Shown in pieces: positions 46,089 through 54,912 of a stretch of 64,000 nucleotides of DNA. Below the pieces are notes generated by a model. The model had not been told where the DNA came from and ran no database searches. It saw only the letters and a list, made by a program, of their open reading frames with translations. Source of the stretch: Vallitalea sp. (GTDB lineage Bacteria > Bacillota > Clostridia > Lachnospirales > Vallitaleaceae); assembly GCF_025211055.1 (NCBI RefSeq), contig NZ_JAOARO010000087.1, positions 62,001-126,000 of the forward strand, given 5' to 3'. Position numbers and translations under genes: made by a program. Within the stretch, counting starts at the first letter, position 1. Every line of letters starts with the position of its first letter.

Positions 46089-46279
46089 TGACTAGGTTTT
46101 AATAAGTAAAAACTTAAAATAGTTTTATTTTTAATTAAATACATAAAAAAATAATCAAAAAAATCAATTTTTATATTGATTAATTATCCAAAAAAATATA
46201 TTATTATGTGTAAGAGATTATGTAAATAAAATCACTTAAATACATATAGATTAAGAAAGATTTGTTAGGAGGAACTACT

Positions 46280-47398
46280 TTGCTTGAAATTAAGATGAAT
46301 GAAAAGGCAAGTGTGGCGAAGATTGTTGTCATTGGAGTAGGTGGAGGTGGAAATAACGCTGTTAATAGAATGATAGAAGATAGGTTAAATGGTGTTGAGT
46401 TTATAGCTGTTAATACTGATGTACAAGCTCTACAGTGTTCAAAAGCTTCTGTTAAAATTCAAATTGGTGAAAAACTCACTAGAGGACTAGGAGCTGGAGC
46501 TAATCCAGAAGTTGGTCTGAAAGCTGCTGAAGAGAGCAAAGAAGAACTATCTGAAGCTATTAAAGGCGCAGATATGGTATTTGTAACTGCTGGTATGGGC
46601 GGTGGTACTGGTACTGGTGCAGCCCCTGTAATAACTAACATTTCTAGAGAGATGGGGATTCTTACAGTTGGTGTTGTAACAAAACCTTTTGATTTTGAAG
46701 GCAGAGTTAGAATGAAGAATGCAGATGCAGGAATAACTGCATTAAAGAAATCAGTGGATACATTAATTGTCATACCTAATCAAAAATTGTTATCTATTAT
46801 TGATAGAAGAACAACGGTAAAAGATGCTTTCAAGAAAGCTGATGAAATATTACAACAAGGTGTACAAGGCATTTCGGATCTTATTTATACACCAGGTATA
46901 ATTAACCTTGACTTTGCTGATGTAGAAACTGTAATGTCTAATAAAGGTATTGCACATATTGGTATTGGAAAAGCTAAAGGTGATAATAAATCTGAGGAAG
47001 CTGCACAAATGGCTATTTCAAGTCCATTACTTGAAACAACTATTGATGGGGCGAAACACATACTTATTAACATTAGTGGTGATTCGAATATGTCCATGTT
47101 CGAGGCTAATGATGCAATTCAATTAATACAAGAAGCTACAGGCAATGATTCAAATATAATCTATGGTCAGATTATTGATGATTCTCTCGAAGATGAATTG
47201 GTAGTAACTGTAATTGCAACTGGTTTTGAAATACCTATTACAGAAGGTAAAACTGATAATCCTAGTAAGATTAGTTCTAAAACCAGTGAAATGGTTAGTG
47301 CTACTACTGAGACAGAGCAAAAGGTTCAGACAGATATACATATTGATGAAAAACCTATAGATATTCCACCATTTTTACAAAGAAAAAGAAATAGATAG
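46280..47398 (+). CDS. ftsZ: Cell division GTPase FtsZ
   Basis: TTG start at 46280 with AGGAGG 7 bases upstream (a longer frame from 46262 contains that site). 372 aa. GTP motifs [36 protein letters not shown] and the T7 loop region [11 protein letters not shown]; the C-terminal peptide [12 protein letters not shown] binds membrane-tethering partners. Followed by a terminator, which ends the cluster. Confidence 0.97.
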   Translation: MLEIKMNEKASVAKIVVIGVGGGGNNAVNRMIEDRLNGVEFIAVNTDVQALQCSKASVKIQIGEKLTRGLGAGANPEVGLKAAEESKEELSEAIKGADMVFVTAGMGGGTGTGAAPVITNISREMGILTVGVVTKPFDFEGRVRMKNADAGITALKKSVDTLIVIPNQKLLSIIDRRTTVKDAFKKADEILQQGVQGISDLIYTPGIINLDFADVETVMSNKGIAHIGIGKAKGDNKSEEAAQMAISSPLLETTIDGAKHILINISGDSNMSMFEANDAIQLIQEATGNDSNIIYGQIIDDSLEDELVVTVIATGFEIPITEGKTDNPSKISSKTSEMVSATTETEQKVQTDIHIDEKPIDIPPFLQRKRNR

Positions 47399-47408
47399 TA
47401 TTATTAAG

Positions 47409-47447
47409 TGAGAGGTTATTCCTTCGGGAGTAGCCTCTTTAATTTTT
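47409..47447 (+). terminator. Intrinsic terminator after ftsZ
   Basis: AGAGGTTATTCC pairs with GGAGTAGCCTCT around a TTCG tetraloop, then TTTAATTTTT. Confidence 0.85.
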
Positions 47448-47501
47448 GTCAACTTTATTGTTGAAAAATATAAAAAAAAAAACAGAATTCATTTATAGTT
47501 T

Positions 47502-47534
47502 TTGACAAATTATTCCAATTAAGCATGCTATAAT
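47502..47534 (+). promoter_or_regulatory. Spo0A-type spoIIGA promoter with 21-bp spacer
   Basis: Perfect -35 TTGACA (47502-47507) and perfect -10 TATAAT (47529-47534) are 21 bp apart, too far for ordinary sigma-A activity. The Bacillus subtilis spoIIG promoter has the same oddity and needs Spo0A~P bound at the -35. Here the -35 overlaps TTTGACAAA, whose complement TTTGTCAAA is one base from a 0A box (TTGTCGAA). Confidence 0.65.
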
Positions 47535-47635
47535 TAGCATAGCTTAAAGAATATGTGAATAAAATATACTATAGTATTCATATAGCAAAACTAAGAAAAC
47601 ATTGATTTATTACAAATTTGTAAAGGAGGGGGGGC

Positions 47636-48553
47636 GTGTATTTAGAAGTTTATATTGACATAGTCTTCATTATTAATTTGATAATGGACTATATTATACT
47701 ATGGATAGTTAAAATTCTAACTAAGAAAAATACCAAGAAGATTAGGTTATTTATTGGTGCTATGGTTGGAGCATTAATGATGTGTATTATAGTCATACTT
47801 CCTTATGACAGTTATTTTTTCAATGTTATCGTAGGATACTTGTTAACTAGTATATTATTAATATACATATCATTCAGACCTATAAGATTAAGTGAATTTG
47901 TAAAATTAACAATTATTATGTATTTGAGCGCAATCATGCTTGGAGGATTAATGTTTGCATTATATTACTATTCATTTATTGGAGTTGCTGTAAGCAAAGT
48001 AATAAATGGTACATATAATATGAATTTGAGAGTAGGGCTATTTGTAATTTTTGGAATAATTGCAATTATCATATTTAGAATCGTTAGAAAAGTAATGTCT
48101 AGTACAATTAGGGCTAATAAAAATTTATTTGGACTTGAAATCAATATTGACGATTGTAAGATTAAGGTTAATGGCTTATTGGATACAGGCAATAATCTAT
48201 ACGATCCTATAACAAAAAATCCTGTTCTTATTGCAGAAAGTGGACTATTAAAGAATTTACTAAAAAAAGATTGTTATGATAAGTTACTAAGTATCTCTAG
48301 TGATTTATATAACATTTCTAATTTTACAGATTTTGGTAAAAATAGTAATTTGAAATTAAGGCTTATACCATTTTCTTCACTTGGTAATGAAAATGGTATG
48401 TTACTAGGAATTGTTGCGGATAATATATGTATTAACCTTGGTGATGAAACAAAAGATTATAGAGATGTGGTGATTGCTGTTTATGATAAAAAGCTTTCCA
48501 ATGATAACAGTTACCAAGTCCTTATACATCCCGAATTAGTTAGTGTACATTAG
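47636..48553 (+). CDS. spoIIGA: Sigma-E processing peptidase SpoIIGA
   Basis: 305 aa, GTG start after AAAGGAGGGGG. Five N-terminal membrane helices (about 1-150) and a C-terminal aspartic protease domain with catalytic D183 in GLLDTGNNLYDPIT. SpoIIGA sits in the septum and removes the sigma-E pro-sequence after a forespore signal (SpoIIR in Bacillus). It directly precedes its substrate gene, as in other spore formers. Confidence 0.93.
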   Translation: MYLEVYIDIVFIINLIMDYIILWIVKILTKKNTKKIRLFIGAMVGALMMCIIVILPYDSYFFNVIVGYLLTSILLIYISFRPIRLSEFVKLTIIMYLSAIMLGGLMFALYYYSFIGVAVSKVINGTYNMNLRVGLFVIFGIIAIIIFRIVRKVMSSTIRANKNLFGLEINIDDCKIKVNGLLDTGNNLYDPITKNPVLIAESGLLKNLLKKDCYDKLLSISSDLYNISNFTDFGKNSNLKLRLIPFSSLGNENGMLLGIVADNICINLGDETKDYRDVVIAVYDKKLSNDNSYQVLIHPELVSVH

Positions 48554-48619
48554 AATATTATTGGTTATCTTTTGTTTTGATTCTAATATAAAGCAAGAGA
48601 TATAATAGGGGGAATAGAA

Positions 48620-49360
48620 TTGGTATGTAAAAGTAAAAACATATTTGATATTTTTAGCATAAAATTTATTGAGAGATTTAGAAAATTATTTTTGTGGGAT
48701 AATGGAGAGATTCACTACATTGGTGGTAGTGAGATATTGCCTGCTCCACTTGGGAATGAAGAAGAATCAAGGATTATTGCTATGCTTGGTAGTGAGAACG
48801 ATTTTAAGGTGAAATCTATACTTATTGAGCATAATCTAAGACTTGTAGTATATATAGCTAAGAAATTTGAAAATACTGGTATTGGAGTAGAAGATTTAAT
48901 TTCAATTGGTACCATAGGATTGATAAAATCTATAAATACTTTCAAACCTGATAAAAAAATCAAGTTAGCAACCTATGCTTCTAGATGTATAGAAAATGAA
49001 ATCCTTATGTATCTAAGAAGAAATAATAAAACAAAGTTAGAGATATCTATTGATGAACCCCTTAATGTAGATTGGGACGGAAACGAACTATTATTATCGG
49101 ATATACTAGGTACTGAGGAAGACGTTATTTATAGAAATATTGAAGAAGAAGTAGATAAAGAATTATTGAAAAAGGCTCTTAGCAAATTGTCTAATAGAGA
49201 AAGAGTTATTGTTGAACTTAGATTTGGACTGAAAGCAGATGGCGAAGAAAAAACTCAAAAAGAAGTTGCTGATATGTTAGGCATATCACAATCATATATA
49301 TCAAGGCTTGAGAAGAAAATTATAAAAAGATTACAAAAGGAAATTATTAGAATGCAATAA
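48620..49360 (+). CDS. sigE: RNA polymerase sporulation sigma factor E
   Basis: 246 aa, TTG start after GGGGG. N-terminal pro-sequence of about 25-30 residues with the membrane-binding [16 protein letters not shown] helix, then [15 protein letters not shown], region 2 ([36 protein letters not shown]), region 3, and region 4 HTH ([22 protein letters not shown]). Mother-cell-specific sigma, activated by SpoIIGA. Confidence 0.95.
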   Translation: MVCKSKNIFDIFSIKFIERFRKLFLWDNGEIHYIGGSEILPAPLGNEEESRIIAMLGSENDFKVKSILIEHNLRLVVYIAKKFENTGIGVEDLISIGTIGLIKSINTFKPDKKIKLATYASRCIENEILMYLRRNNKTKLEISIDEPLNVDWDGNELLLSDILGTEEDVIYRNIEEEVDKELLKKALSKLSNRERVIVELRFGLKADGEEKTQKEVADMLGISQSYISRLEKKIIKRLQKEIIRMQ

Positions 49361-49388
49361 AAAAAGGTATAAATATATTACCACTGGC

Positions 49389-49428
49389 AATCATTTTAGT
49401 ATAAGGAAAAATATATGACAAAATGATT
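49389..49428 (+). promoter_or_regulatory. Hairpin facing the sigG ribosome binding site
   Basis: AATCATTTT (49389-49397) pairs perfectly with AAAATGATT (49420-49428); an outer CCA/TGG (49381-49383/49431-49433) would also engage the first G of the GGAGG site at 49432-49436. It would form in read-through transcripts from sigE. Confidence 0.5.
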
Positions 49429-49442
49429 ACTGGAGGTAGCGT

Positions 49443-50219
49443 ATGGCATTGAACAAAGTTGAAATATGTGGTGTGAATACATCTAAATTACCCATATTGA
49501 AGAATAAAGAAAAGGAAGAATTATTTAATAGGATACTTGATGGAGATCTTGCTGCTCGTGATGAATATATTCACGGTAATCTGAGGTTAGTATTAAGTGT
49601 AATCCAGAGATTTAGTAATTCAGGGGAAATGGTAGATGATTTGTTTCAAGTTGGTTGTGTAGGACTTATTAAGGCGATAGATAACTTTGATATTACTCAA
49701 AATGTTAAATTTTCAACATATGCCGTACCAATGATAATAGGGGAAATAAGAAGGTATCTAAGAGATAATAATAGTATAAGGGTCAGTAGGTCTCTTAGAG
49801 ATACAGCTTATAAAGCTTTACAAGCAAAAGAAAAGTTATTACGACAGAATAATAAAGAACCAACTATTATGGAAATATCAAAAGAGTTAGATATGAAAAA
49901 AGAAGATGTTGTTTTTGCTCTTGATGCTATTCAAGATCCTGTGTCACTATTTGAACCAGTTTATAATGATGGGGGCGATTCCTTATATATAATGGATCAA
50001 GTAAGTGACAAAAAGAATAAAGAGGAAAGATGGGTTAGATCAATAGCTCTTGGTGAAGCTATGAAAAAACTCCCTAAAAGAGAGTTTAATATACTGAAGC
50101 TTAGATTTTTTGAAGGTAAAACACAAATGGAAGTTGCTAGTGAGATAAGTATTTCTCAAGCACAAGTATCGAGACTGGAAAAATCAGCTATAAGACATAT
50201 GAAAAGATACTTAAATTAA
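49443..50219 (+). CDS. sigG: RNA polymerase sporulation sigma factor G
   Basis: 258 aa, ATG after GGAGGTAGCGT. Typical SigG beginning (NKVEICGVNTSKLPILKNKEK), region 2 (NLRLVLSVIQRFSNSGEMVDDLFQVG, FSTYAVPMIIGEIRRYLRD), region 3 and region 4 (QMEVASEISISQAQVSRLEKSA). Late forespore sigma. Gene order spoIIGA-sigE-sigG is conserved across spore formers. A GTATA-N14-GGCAATCAT element upstream (49367-49394) resembles a sigma-F/G promoter with a short spacer. Confidence 0.96.
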   Translation: MALNKVEICGVNTSKLPILKNKEKEELFNRILDGDLAARDEYIHGNLRLVLSVIQRFSNSGEMVDDLFQVGCVGLIKAIDNFDITQNVKFSTYAVPMIIGEIRRYLRDNNSIRVSRSLRDTAYKALQAKEKLLRQNNKEPTIMEISKELDMKKEDVVFALDAIQDPVSLFEPVYNDGGDSLYIMDQVSDKKNKEERWVRSIALGEAMKKLPKREFNILKLRFFEGKTQMEVASEISISQAQVSRLEKSAIRHMKRYLN

Positions 50220-50277
50220 CTAGTAAATTATTTAAAATAGTAATCTAAGTAAGGACAGCTTTTAGGGGGAAATTAGT

Positions 50278-50541
50278 ATGGTTAGAATATATGATATGAA
50301 ACAAAAAGAAGTTATAAATTCTAACGATGGTATTAGATTAGGATTTATAAGTGATATTGAAGTTGATTTACAGGAAGGTAAATTGATTAAACTAATTGTT
50401 CCAGGACCAGCTAAAATATTTGGAATGTTTGGTAGAGGCAAGGAATATCAAATACCCTGGGATAGCATAAAAAAAATAGGTGAAGATATTATTCTGGTTG
50501 ATATCAATGTGGATAAGTCATTGGTTGAATCAGAATACTAA
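50278..50541 (+). CDS. YlmC/YmxH family sporulation protein
   Basis: 87 aa. PRC-barrel-like small protein: KQKEVINSNDGIRLGFISDIEVDLQEGKL, then PGPAKIFGMFGRGKEYQIPWDSIKKIGEDIILVD. It belongs to the YlmC/YmxH family annotated as sporulation-related in Bacillota and lies after sigG as usual. Function unknown. ATG after GGGGG. Confidence 0.9.
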   Translation: MVRIYDMKQKEVINSNDGIRLGFISDIEVDLQEGKLIKLIVPGPAKIFGMFGRGKEYQIPWDSIKKIGEDIILVDINVDKSLVESEY

Positions 50542-50660
50542 TTATTAAAAGTATTTTAAATAATTATAAGTATTTAAAATCAAAGGTTGACCTTTTTCTG
50601 CTTATAACTTATAATATGACTAAAATAGTGGCTATAAGCGGAAAGTAGGGAGAATAACTT

Positions 50661-51116
50661 ATGAGATGTCCTTTTTGCAATGAGGATAATACAAAAGTAG
50701 TTGACTCAAGACCATCAGATGAAAACAATTTAATACGTAGAAGAAGACAATGTGAAGCATGTGGCAAAAGATTTACTACTTATGAAAAGATAGAAACAAT
50801 ACCTTTAGTCATTATTAAAAAAGATAAGACAAGAGAACCGTATAATCGAAATAAATTAATGAATGGTGTTGTTAGATCTTGTCATAAACGTTCTGTGTCA
50901 ATGAGTGAAATTGAAGGATTAGTAGATGAAATAGAAAATAGTTTGTATAATTCATTAAAAAAAGAAGTTAAAAGTAAAGATATCGGTCAAAAGGTGATGG
51001 AAAAACTTAAGACCATAGATGAAGTAGCATATGTTAGATTTGCATCTATATATCGTGAGTTCAAAGATATTAATACTTTTATGGATGAATTGAAAAAAAT
51101 ATTGAATGATAAGTAG
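50661..51116 (+). CDS. nrdR: Transcriptional repressor NrdR
   Basis: 151 aa. Zinc ribbon with C3, C6, C31 and C34 ([22 protein letters not shown]), then ATP-cone domain about 48-138 ([30 protein letters not shown]). Senses ATP/dATP and represses ribonucleotide reductase genes. The stop overlaps the base of the following terminator. Confidence 0.97.
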   Translation: MRCPFCNEDNTKVVDSRPSDENNLIRRRRQCEACGKRFTTYEKIETIPLVIIKKDKTREPYNRNKLMNGVVRSCHKRSVSMSEIEGLVDEIENSLYNSLKKEVKSKDIGQKVMEKLKTIDEVAYVRFASIYREFKDINTFMDELKKILNDK

Positions 51117-51148
51117 GTTTCCCAGTGGGAAGCCTCTTTTGTTTTTTA
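51115..51148 (+). terminator. Intrinsic terminator after nrdR
   Basis: AGGTTTCCCA and TGGGAAGCCT form a 9-10 bp stem with almost no loop, followed by CTTTTGTTTTTT. Confidence 0.8.
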
Positions 51149-51217
51149 TAGGAAAGTTCTTCTAATTAAGCATATGAAACAGAAGCATTTTCATATGCCA
51201 TCAAGGAAACTTTCCTA
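51149..51217. repeat. Nested dyad (possible cruciform)
   Basis: Outer arms TAGGAAAGTT (51149-51158) and AACTTTCCTA (51208-51217) enclose inner arms GCATATGAAA (51170-51179) and TTTCATATGC (51189-51198), both perfect 10-bp matches. No T run follows, so it is not a typical terminator. The AACTTTCC word recurs in the inverted repeats at 53579-53724. Confidence 0.6.
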
Positions 51218-51396
51218 ACGATTAAACTTCCTACGGAAGACGAGGTATAGTCTCTTTTAATGTATGGAATAATATAACACTTGTTAGTTTAGTATGAATA
51301 TAATAATCCTAATTCAGTTTGGAAAAGCTAGTATAAAAGGGGAACTTATTCTAATTATACCATGTAAAAATATTCAACTAGCTAGAGGTGAGAGAC

Positions 51397-51804
51397 TTGA
51401 AAATAAATAGGATGTTTATATTAATTTTAATAATTATATCTATAACTGGATGCTCAAACAAAATTAAACAGATTGACGATACCAAGTATCAAGAACTTAT
51501 TCAAACGACAGAACTAACTAAAGTATATGTTAGAGATGAAAAAGAAGTATGGAAGGAAATGCACATGATGGCCAACACTAAAATTGTTGCTGATGAAATA
51601 TGGGGTGAGATTGAGATTACTGAAGAAAGAGTAAACTACTTAATTACCGAAGTTCTTGTATCTGATTATCCTGATAAAAAGAGACTCTTGACTATATTAT
51701 ATAACTGGAAGAATGAAGATTTTTCCTGTACAGTTGATGAACATAATTATCTGTGGGATAAGTTAGGTGGAAGTGTCGGAAAAGCTTATAAATTAAAAGA
51801 ATAG
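51397..51804 (+). CDS. Small lipoprotein, 135 aa
   Basis: TTG at 51397 (MKINRMFILILIIISITGC), 6 bases after GAGGTGA; a GTG at 51388 overlaps that site. Lipobox SITGC puts the lipidated Cys near residue 19. The mature part is mixed alpha/beta with a charged middle (VYVRDEKEVWKEMHMMA) and ends DKLGGSVGKAYKLKE; one internal Cys. No family recognised. It stands between the nrdR terminator and the ComM gene. Confidence 0.7.
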   Translation: MKINRMFILILIIISITGCSNKIKQIDDTKYQELIQTTELTKVYVRDEKEVWKEMHMMANTKIVADEIWGEIEITEERVNYLITEVLVSDYPDKKRLLTILYNWKNEDFSCTVDEHNYLWDKLGGSVGKAYKLKE

Positions 51805-52026
51805 TCAATTTAGATTGTAGTACTTAGTGTTTAGTTATATTTAATTGAAATATTAATTTGTTATTAATAATATGATTATTTTATGATATAATTATGTAGA
51901 TTATTTATATACTAAAAATTACTAATAAGGTTAATGCTTTAATAAGTTGGACATAATAAATTCTTAAATTGTTTAACATTTCATTTTATTGCATAACCAA
52001 ATATACATATGACAAGGGGGGACAAC

Positions 52027-53565
52027 ATGTTTAACAGAGTTTATAGTGCTGCGTTGCTGGGCATAGACGGATACATTGTTGGGGTGGAGGTAGATATATC
52101 AAGCGGTTTTCCTAGACTTGATTTGGTCGGATTACCAGACTCTGCCGTTAAAGAATCTATAGAAAGAGTAAGAACATCTATTAACAATTCAGGATTTAGT
52201 TTTCCTTGCAAGAGAATAACAGTGAATTTAGCTCCAGCTGATATAAGAAAGGAAGGACCTGCATTTGATTTACCAATAGCTACCTGTATCTTATCATGTA
52301 TGGAGTTAATAGACACCAAATCATTGGATAAAACCTTAATCATTGGGGAATTATCTCTTAATGGAGAAGTTCAGAAAGTAAATGGTATACTTCCAATTGT
52401 TTATAGTGCATATAAGAATGGTTTTGAAAGATGTATCATGCCTATAGATAATGTTGATGAAGGTGCAGTGGTAGAAGGTATTGATGTTATCGGTGTTAGA
52501 AACTTATCTGAGGTTGTTGAATTATTAAATAACAATATTAAAATAGAACCAAAGGGAATTAATATAGAAAAGTTGTTCCATGAATCATGGGATAATGAAG
52601 AAAATATAATTGATTTTAGTGATATAAAAGGTCAAGAAAATGTTAGAAGGGCATTAGAAATAGCAGCCGCAGGGGCTCATAACGTTTTAATGATAGGTCC
52701 TCCTGGCTCTGGCAAAACTATGATGGCAAAGAGATTACCTACCATATTGCCAGATCTGACTTTTGAAGAAAGTATAGAAATAACTAAGATATATAGTGTA
52801 GCTGGATTGTTAAAAAAAGATCAGGCTCTAGTTACTAAGAGACCATTTAGGGCTCCCCATCATACGGTATCAAACTCAGCGTTGACAGGTGGAGGAAGAA
52901 TTCCAAGACCAGGAGAAATAAGTTTGTCTCATAATGGGGTATTGTTCTTAGATGAGATACCTGAGTTTAGCAAAAATGTATTAGAAGTAATGAGACAACC
53001 TCTAGAAGATGGTAAAGTAACAATTTCTAGGGTGAGTGCAACAATTACATATCCAGCTAATTTTATGCTTATAGCTTCTCTTAATCCTTGTCCGTGCGGA
53101 TATTATCCAGATAGAGAAAAATGTAGCTGTACTCCATTACAAATAAAAAGATATCTTAATAAAATATCTGGCCCACTACTAGATAGAATAGATTTGCATG
53201 TAGAGGCCAATAATGTTAACTACAATGAACTTAATAATAAGAAGACAATGGAAACTTCAAAGGATATTAAAAAACGAGTAATGAGAGCCCATGAGATTCA
53301 GCAAGAACGATATAAAGATTCTAAGATATATTTTAACTCAATGTTAAGTGCTACTCAGATTGAAAAATACTGTCAGTTAGATGATAAGTCTAGTGAAATG
53401 ATGAAGTTAGCCTTCCATAAGCTAGATTTGAGTGCAAGAGCATATCATAGAATATTAAAAGTTGCAAGAACAATAGCCGATCTAAATGGTAAAAATGACA
53501 TAGAAGAAAAACATCTAGCAGAAGCAATTCAATATAGATCTCTTGACCGTAACTACTTTGATTAA
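52027..53565 (+). CDS. YifB/ComM family Mg-chelatase-like ATPase
   Basis: The ATG at 52027 (MFNRVYSAALLGIDG) is preferred over 52009 because AAGGGGGG lies just upstream of it. 512 aa. N-terminal ChlI-like domain (VEVDISSGFPRLDLVGLPDSAVKES family block, about 20-45), Walker A GPPGSGKT, RAPHHTVSNSALTGGG, Walker B VLFLDEIPEF, a Cys-rich NPCPCGYYPDREKCSC loop, and C-terminal lid with RAYHRILKVARTIADL. ComM-type helicases promote branch migration in natural transformation. Together with dprA downstream this suggests a residual or functional DNA uptake route. Confidence 0.92.
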   Translation: MFNRVYSAALLGIDGYIVGVEVDISSGFPRLDLVGLPDSAVKESIERVRTSINNSGFSFPCKRITVNLAPADIRKEGPAFDLPIATCILSCMELIDTKSLDKTLIIGELSLNGEVQKVNGILPIVYSAYKNGFERCIMPIDNVDEGAVVEGIDVIGVRNLSEVVELLNNNIKIEPKGINIEKLFHESWDNEENIIDFSDIKGQENVRRALEIAAAGAHNVLMIGPPGSGKTMMAKRLPTILPDLTFEESIEITKIYSVAGLLKKDQALVTKRPFRAPHHTVSNSALTGGGRIPRPGEISLSHNGVLFLDEIPEFSKNVLEVMRQPLEDGKVTISRVSATITYPANFMLIASLNPCPCGYYPDREKCSCTPLQIKRYLNKISGPLLDRIDLHVEANNVNYNELNNKKTMETSKDIKKRVMRAHEIQQERYKDSKIYFNSMLSATQIEKYCQLDDKSSEMMKLAFHKLDLSARAYHRILKVARTIADLNGKNDIEEKHLAEAIQYRSLDRNYFD

Positions 53566-53578
53566 TAAATAATAGCTA

Positions 53579-53724
53579 AACTTTCCCACCTTTAATTTAA
53601 TGCAGGAAAATTAAGGGGTATATGTTTGGTTTGGAGAATAAAAAGATAGAAGAGATACCTATATTTTTATTCTGCAAAGCCTTTTAATTAGCTTACCTGC
53701 ATAGAATATTGAAGTGGGAAAGTT
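53579..53724. repeat. MITE-like element with imperfect terminal inverted repeats
   Basis: About 146 bases with no open frame, bounded by AACTTTCCCAC (53579-53589) … ATGCAGG (53600-53606) on the left and CCTGCAT (53696-53702) … GTGGGAAAGTT (53714-53724) on the right. The arms match in order and nearly in spacing. It could be a small mobile relic or a large RNA hairpin after comM. No clear target-site duplication. Confidence 0.4.
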
Positions 53725-53808
53725 AAGATAGTAACTTGATATTATTCCATAAACTGTTTATAATGTTAACTTAGGGAAATTAATAGAATGATTTGAGGAG
53801 GAAGACAA

Positions 53809-54912
53809 TTGTCTGATATCTATTTGGAAGTTAATCTTCATAACCTTTATTATAACCTATCCAAAATAAAAGAACAATTAAATAGTGACACTATGATTAT
53901 GGCAGTTGTAAAAGGTAATGCTTATGGACATGGAAGTGTAGAAATTGCAAAAGCATTAAGTGGTGATGTGAATTGTTTTGGAGTAGGATTATTAGACGAA
54001 GGTGTTGAACTTAGAAAAAATGGTTTAGAACAATCTATTTTTCTAATGGGACCCACTGAAGAGTTTGATATAGTTTATGAGAATAATATTACTATGAGTA
54101 TCTGTTCGTTGAATCAATTAAAAAAACTGATAGATTGGACAGAAAATAATAAAAAGACAATTAAGTTTCACTTAAAAGTAGAAACAGGAATGAATAGATT
54201 TGGTATTAAATATGACCAATTGGAAGAAGTTAAGTCGCTGTGTGAAAAAGCTACTTGTGCCATACTAGAAGGGATATATTCTCATTTTGCAACAACATAT
54301 AAAAACAATAGGTCTTATGTATTAGGACAAAAAGAAAAGTTTGATAAATATATAACTTTCTTTAATCAGCATTACAATGGCTTGATTTATCATATATGCA
54401 ATAGCGAAAATACAATAGACTATGAAGAAGCTCATTATAATATGGTAAGATTAGGTAATGCTTTATATGGTCCCTGTAATAGTAAAAAAAGAATAGGACT
54501 CAAAAAAATAGCTGATATTAGAGCCAAAATCATATATTCTAAAAATGTTAAAGCAGGAGAACATATAGGTTATGGCAATAGTTATAAATCAAAACAAGAT
54601 AAAACTATAGGAATAGTTCCAATGGGATTTTATTGTGGAATGGGATTAATTAAGAAACCTGTAGGTTCCAAATTAGGCTCGGTTATTATATATTATCTAA
54701 AAGAAATATATAGATATTTATTCAGGAATAAAACAGTAATATTTTATAAAGGAAAACCTTTGGAAATATTAGGAAGACCAAATATGCAGTATACTATTGT
54801 TGATCTTACAGGTATTGATGATTCTGATAAAATTATGGTTGAAATAAAAATCTCACCTATTTTTGTAAAAGAGAATATAAAAAGGACATACATTTCGGAG
54901 GTAAAGAGTTAA
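53809..54912 (+). CDS. Alanine racemase-like PLP protein (divergent C-terminus)
   Basis: 367 aa, TTG start after GAGGAGG. Fold type III barrel with PLP Lys35 (MAVVKGNAYGHG) and TGMNRFG. In the C-terminal domain the catalytic-Tyr motif survives (HIGYGNSY), but the usual GYADG reads GFYCG and the CMD motif reads NMQ (GRPNMQYTIVDL). There is also an insert of about 20 residues (LGSVIIYYLKEIYRYLF). It overlaps the FemAB gene by one base (TAATG), implying joint work on wall cross-bridges. It may be a true alanine or serine racemase or have changed activity. Confidence 0.75.
   Translation: MSDIYLEVNLHNLYYNLSKIKEQLNSDTMIMAVVKGNAYGHGSVEIAKALSGDVNCFGVGLLDEGVELRKNGLEQSIFLMGPTEEFDIVYENNITMSICSLNQLKKLIDWTENNKKTIKFHLKVETGMNRFGIKYDQLEEVKSLCEKATCAILEGIYSHFATTYKNNRSYVLGQKEKFDKYITFFNQHYNGLIYHICNSENTIDYEEAHYNMVRLGNALYGPCNSKKRIGLKKIADIRAKIIYSKNVKAGEHIGYGNSYKSKQDKTIGIVPMGFYCGMGLIKKPVGSKLGSVIIYYLKEIYRYLFRNKTVIFYKGKPLEILGRPNMQYTIVDLTGIDDSDKIMVEIKISPIFVKENIKRTYISEVKS

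Noticed and set aside
46089-46279. Terminator between divIB and ftsZ
   Set aside because: Only a 4-5 bp AAGT/ACTT hairpin precedes a T-rich patch; too weak to call.
50542-50660. NrdR box or terminator between the YlmC/YmxH-type gene and nrdR
   Set aside because: Only loose AT-rich inverted repeats were found, with no T run and no NrdR-type consensus.
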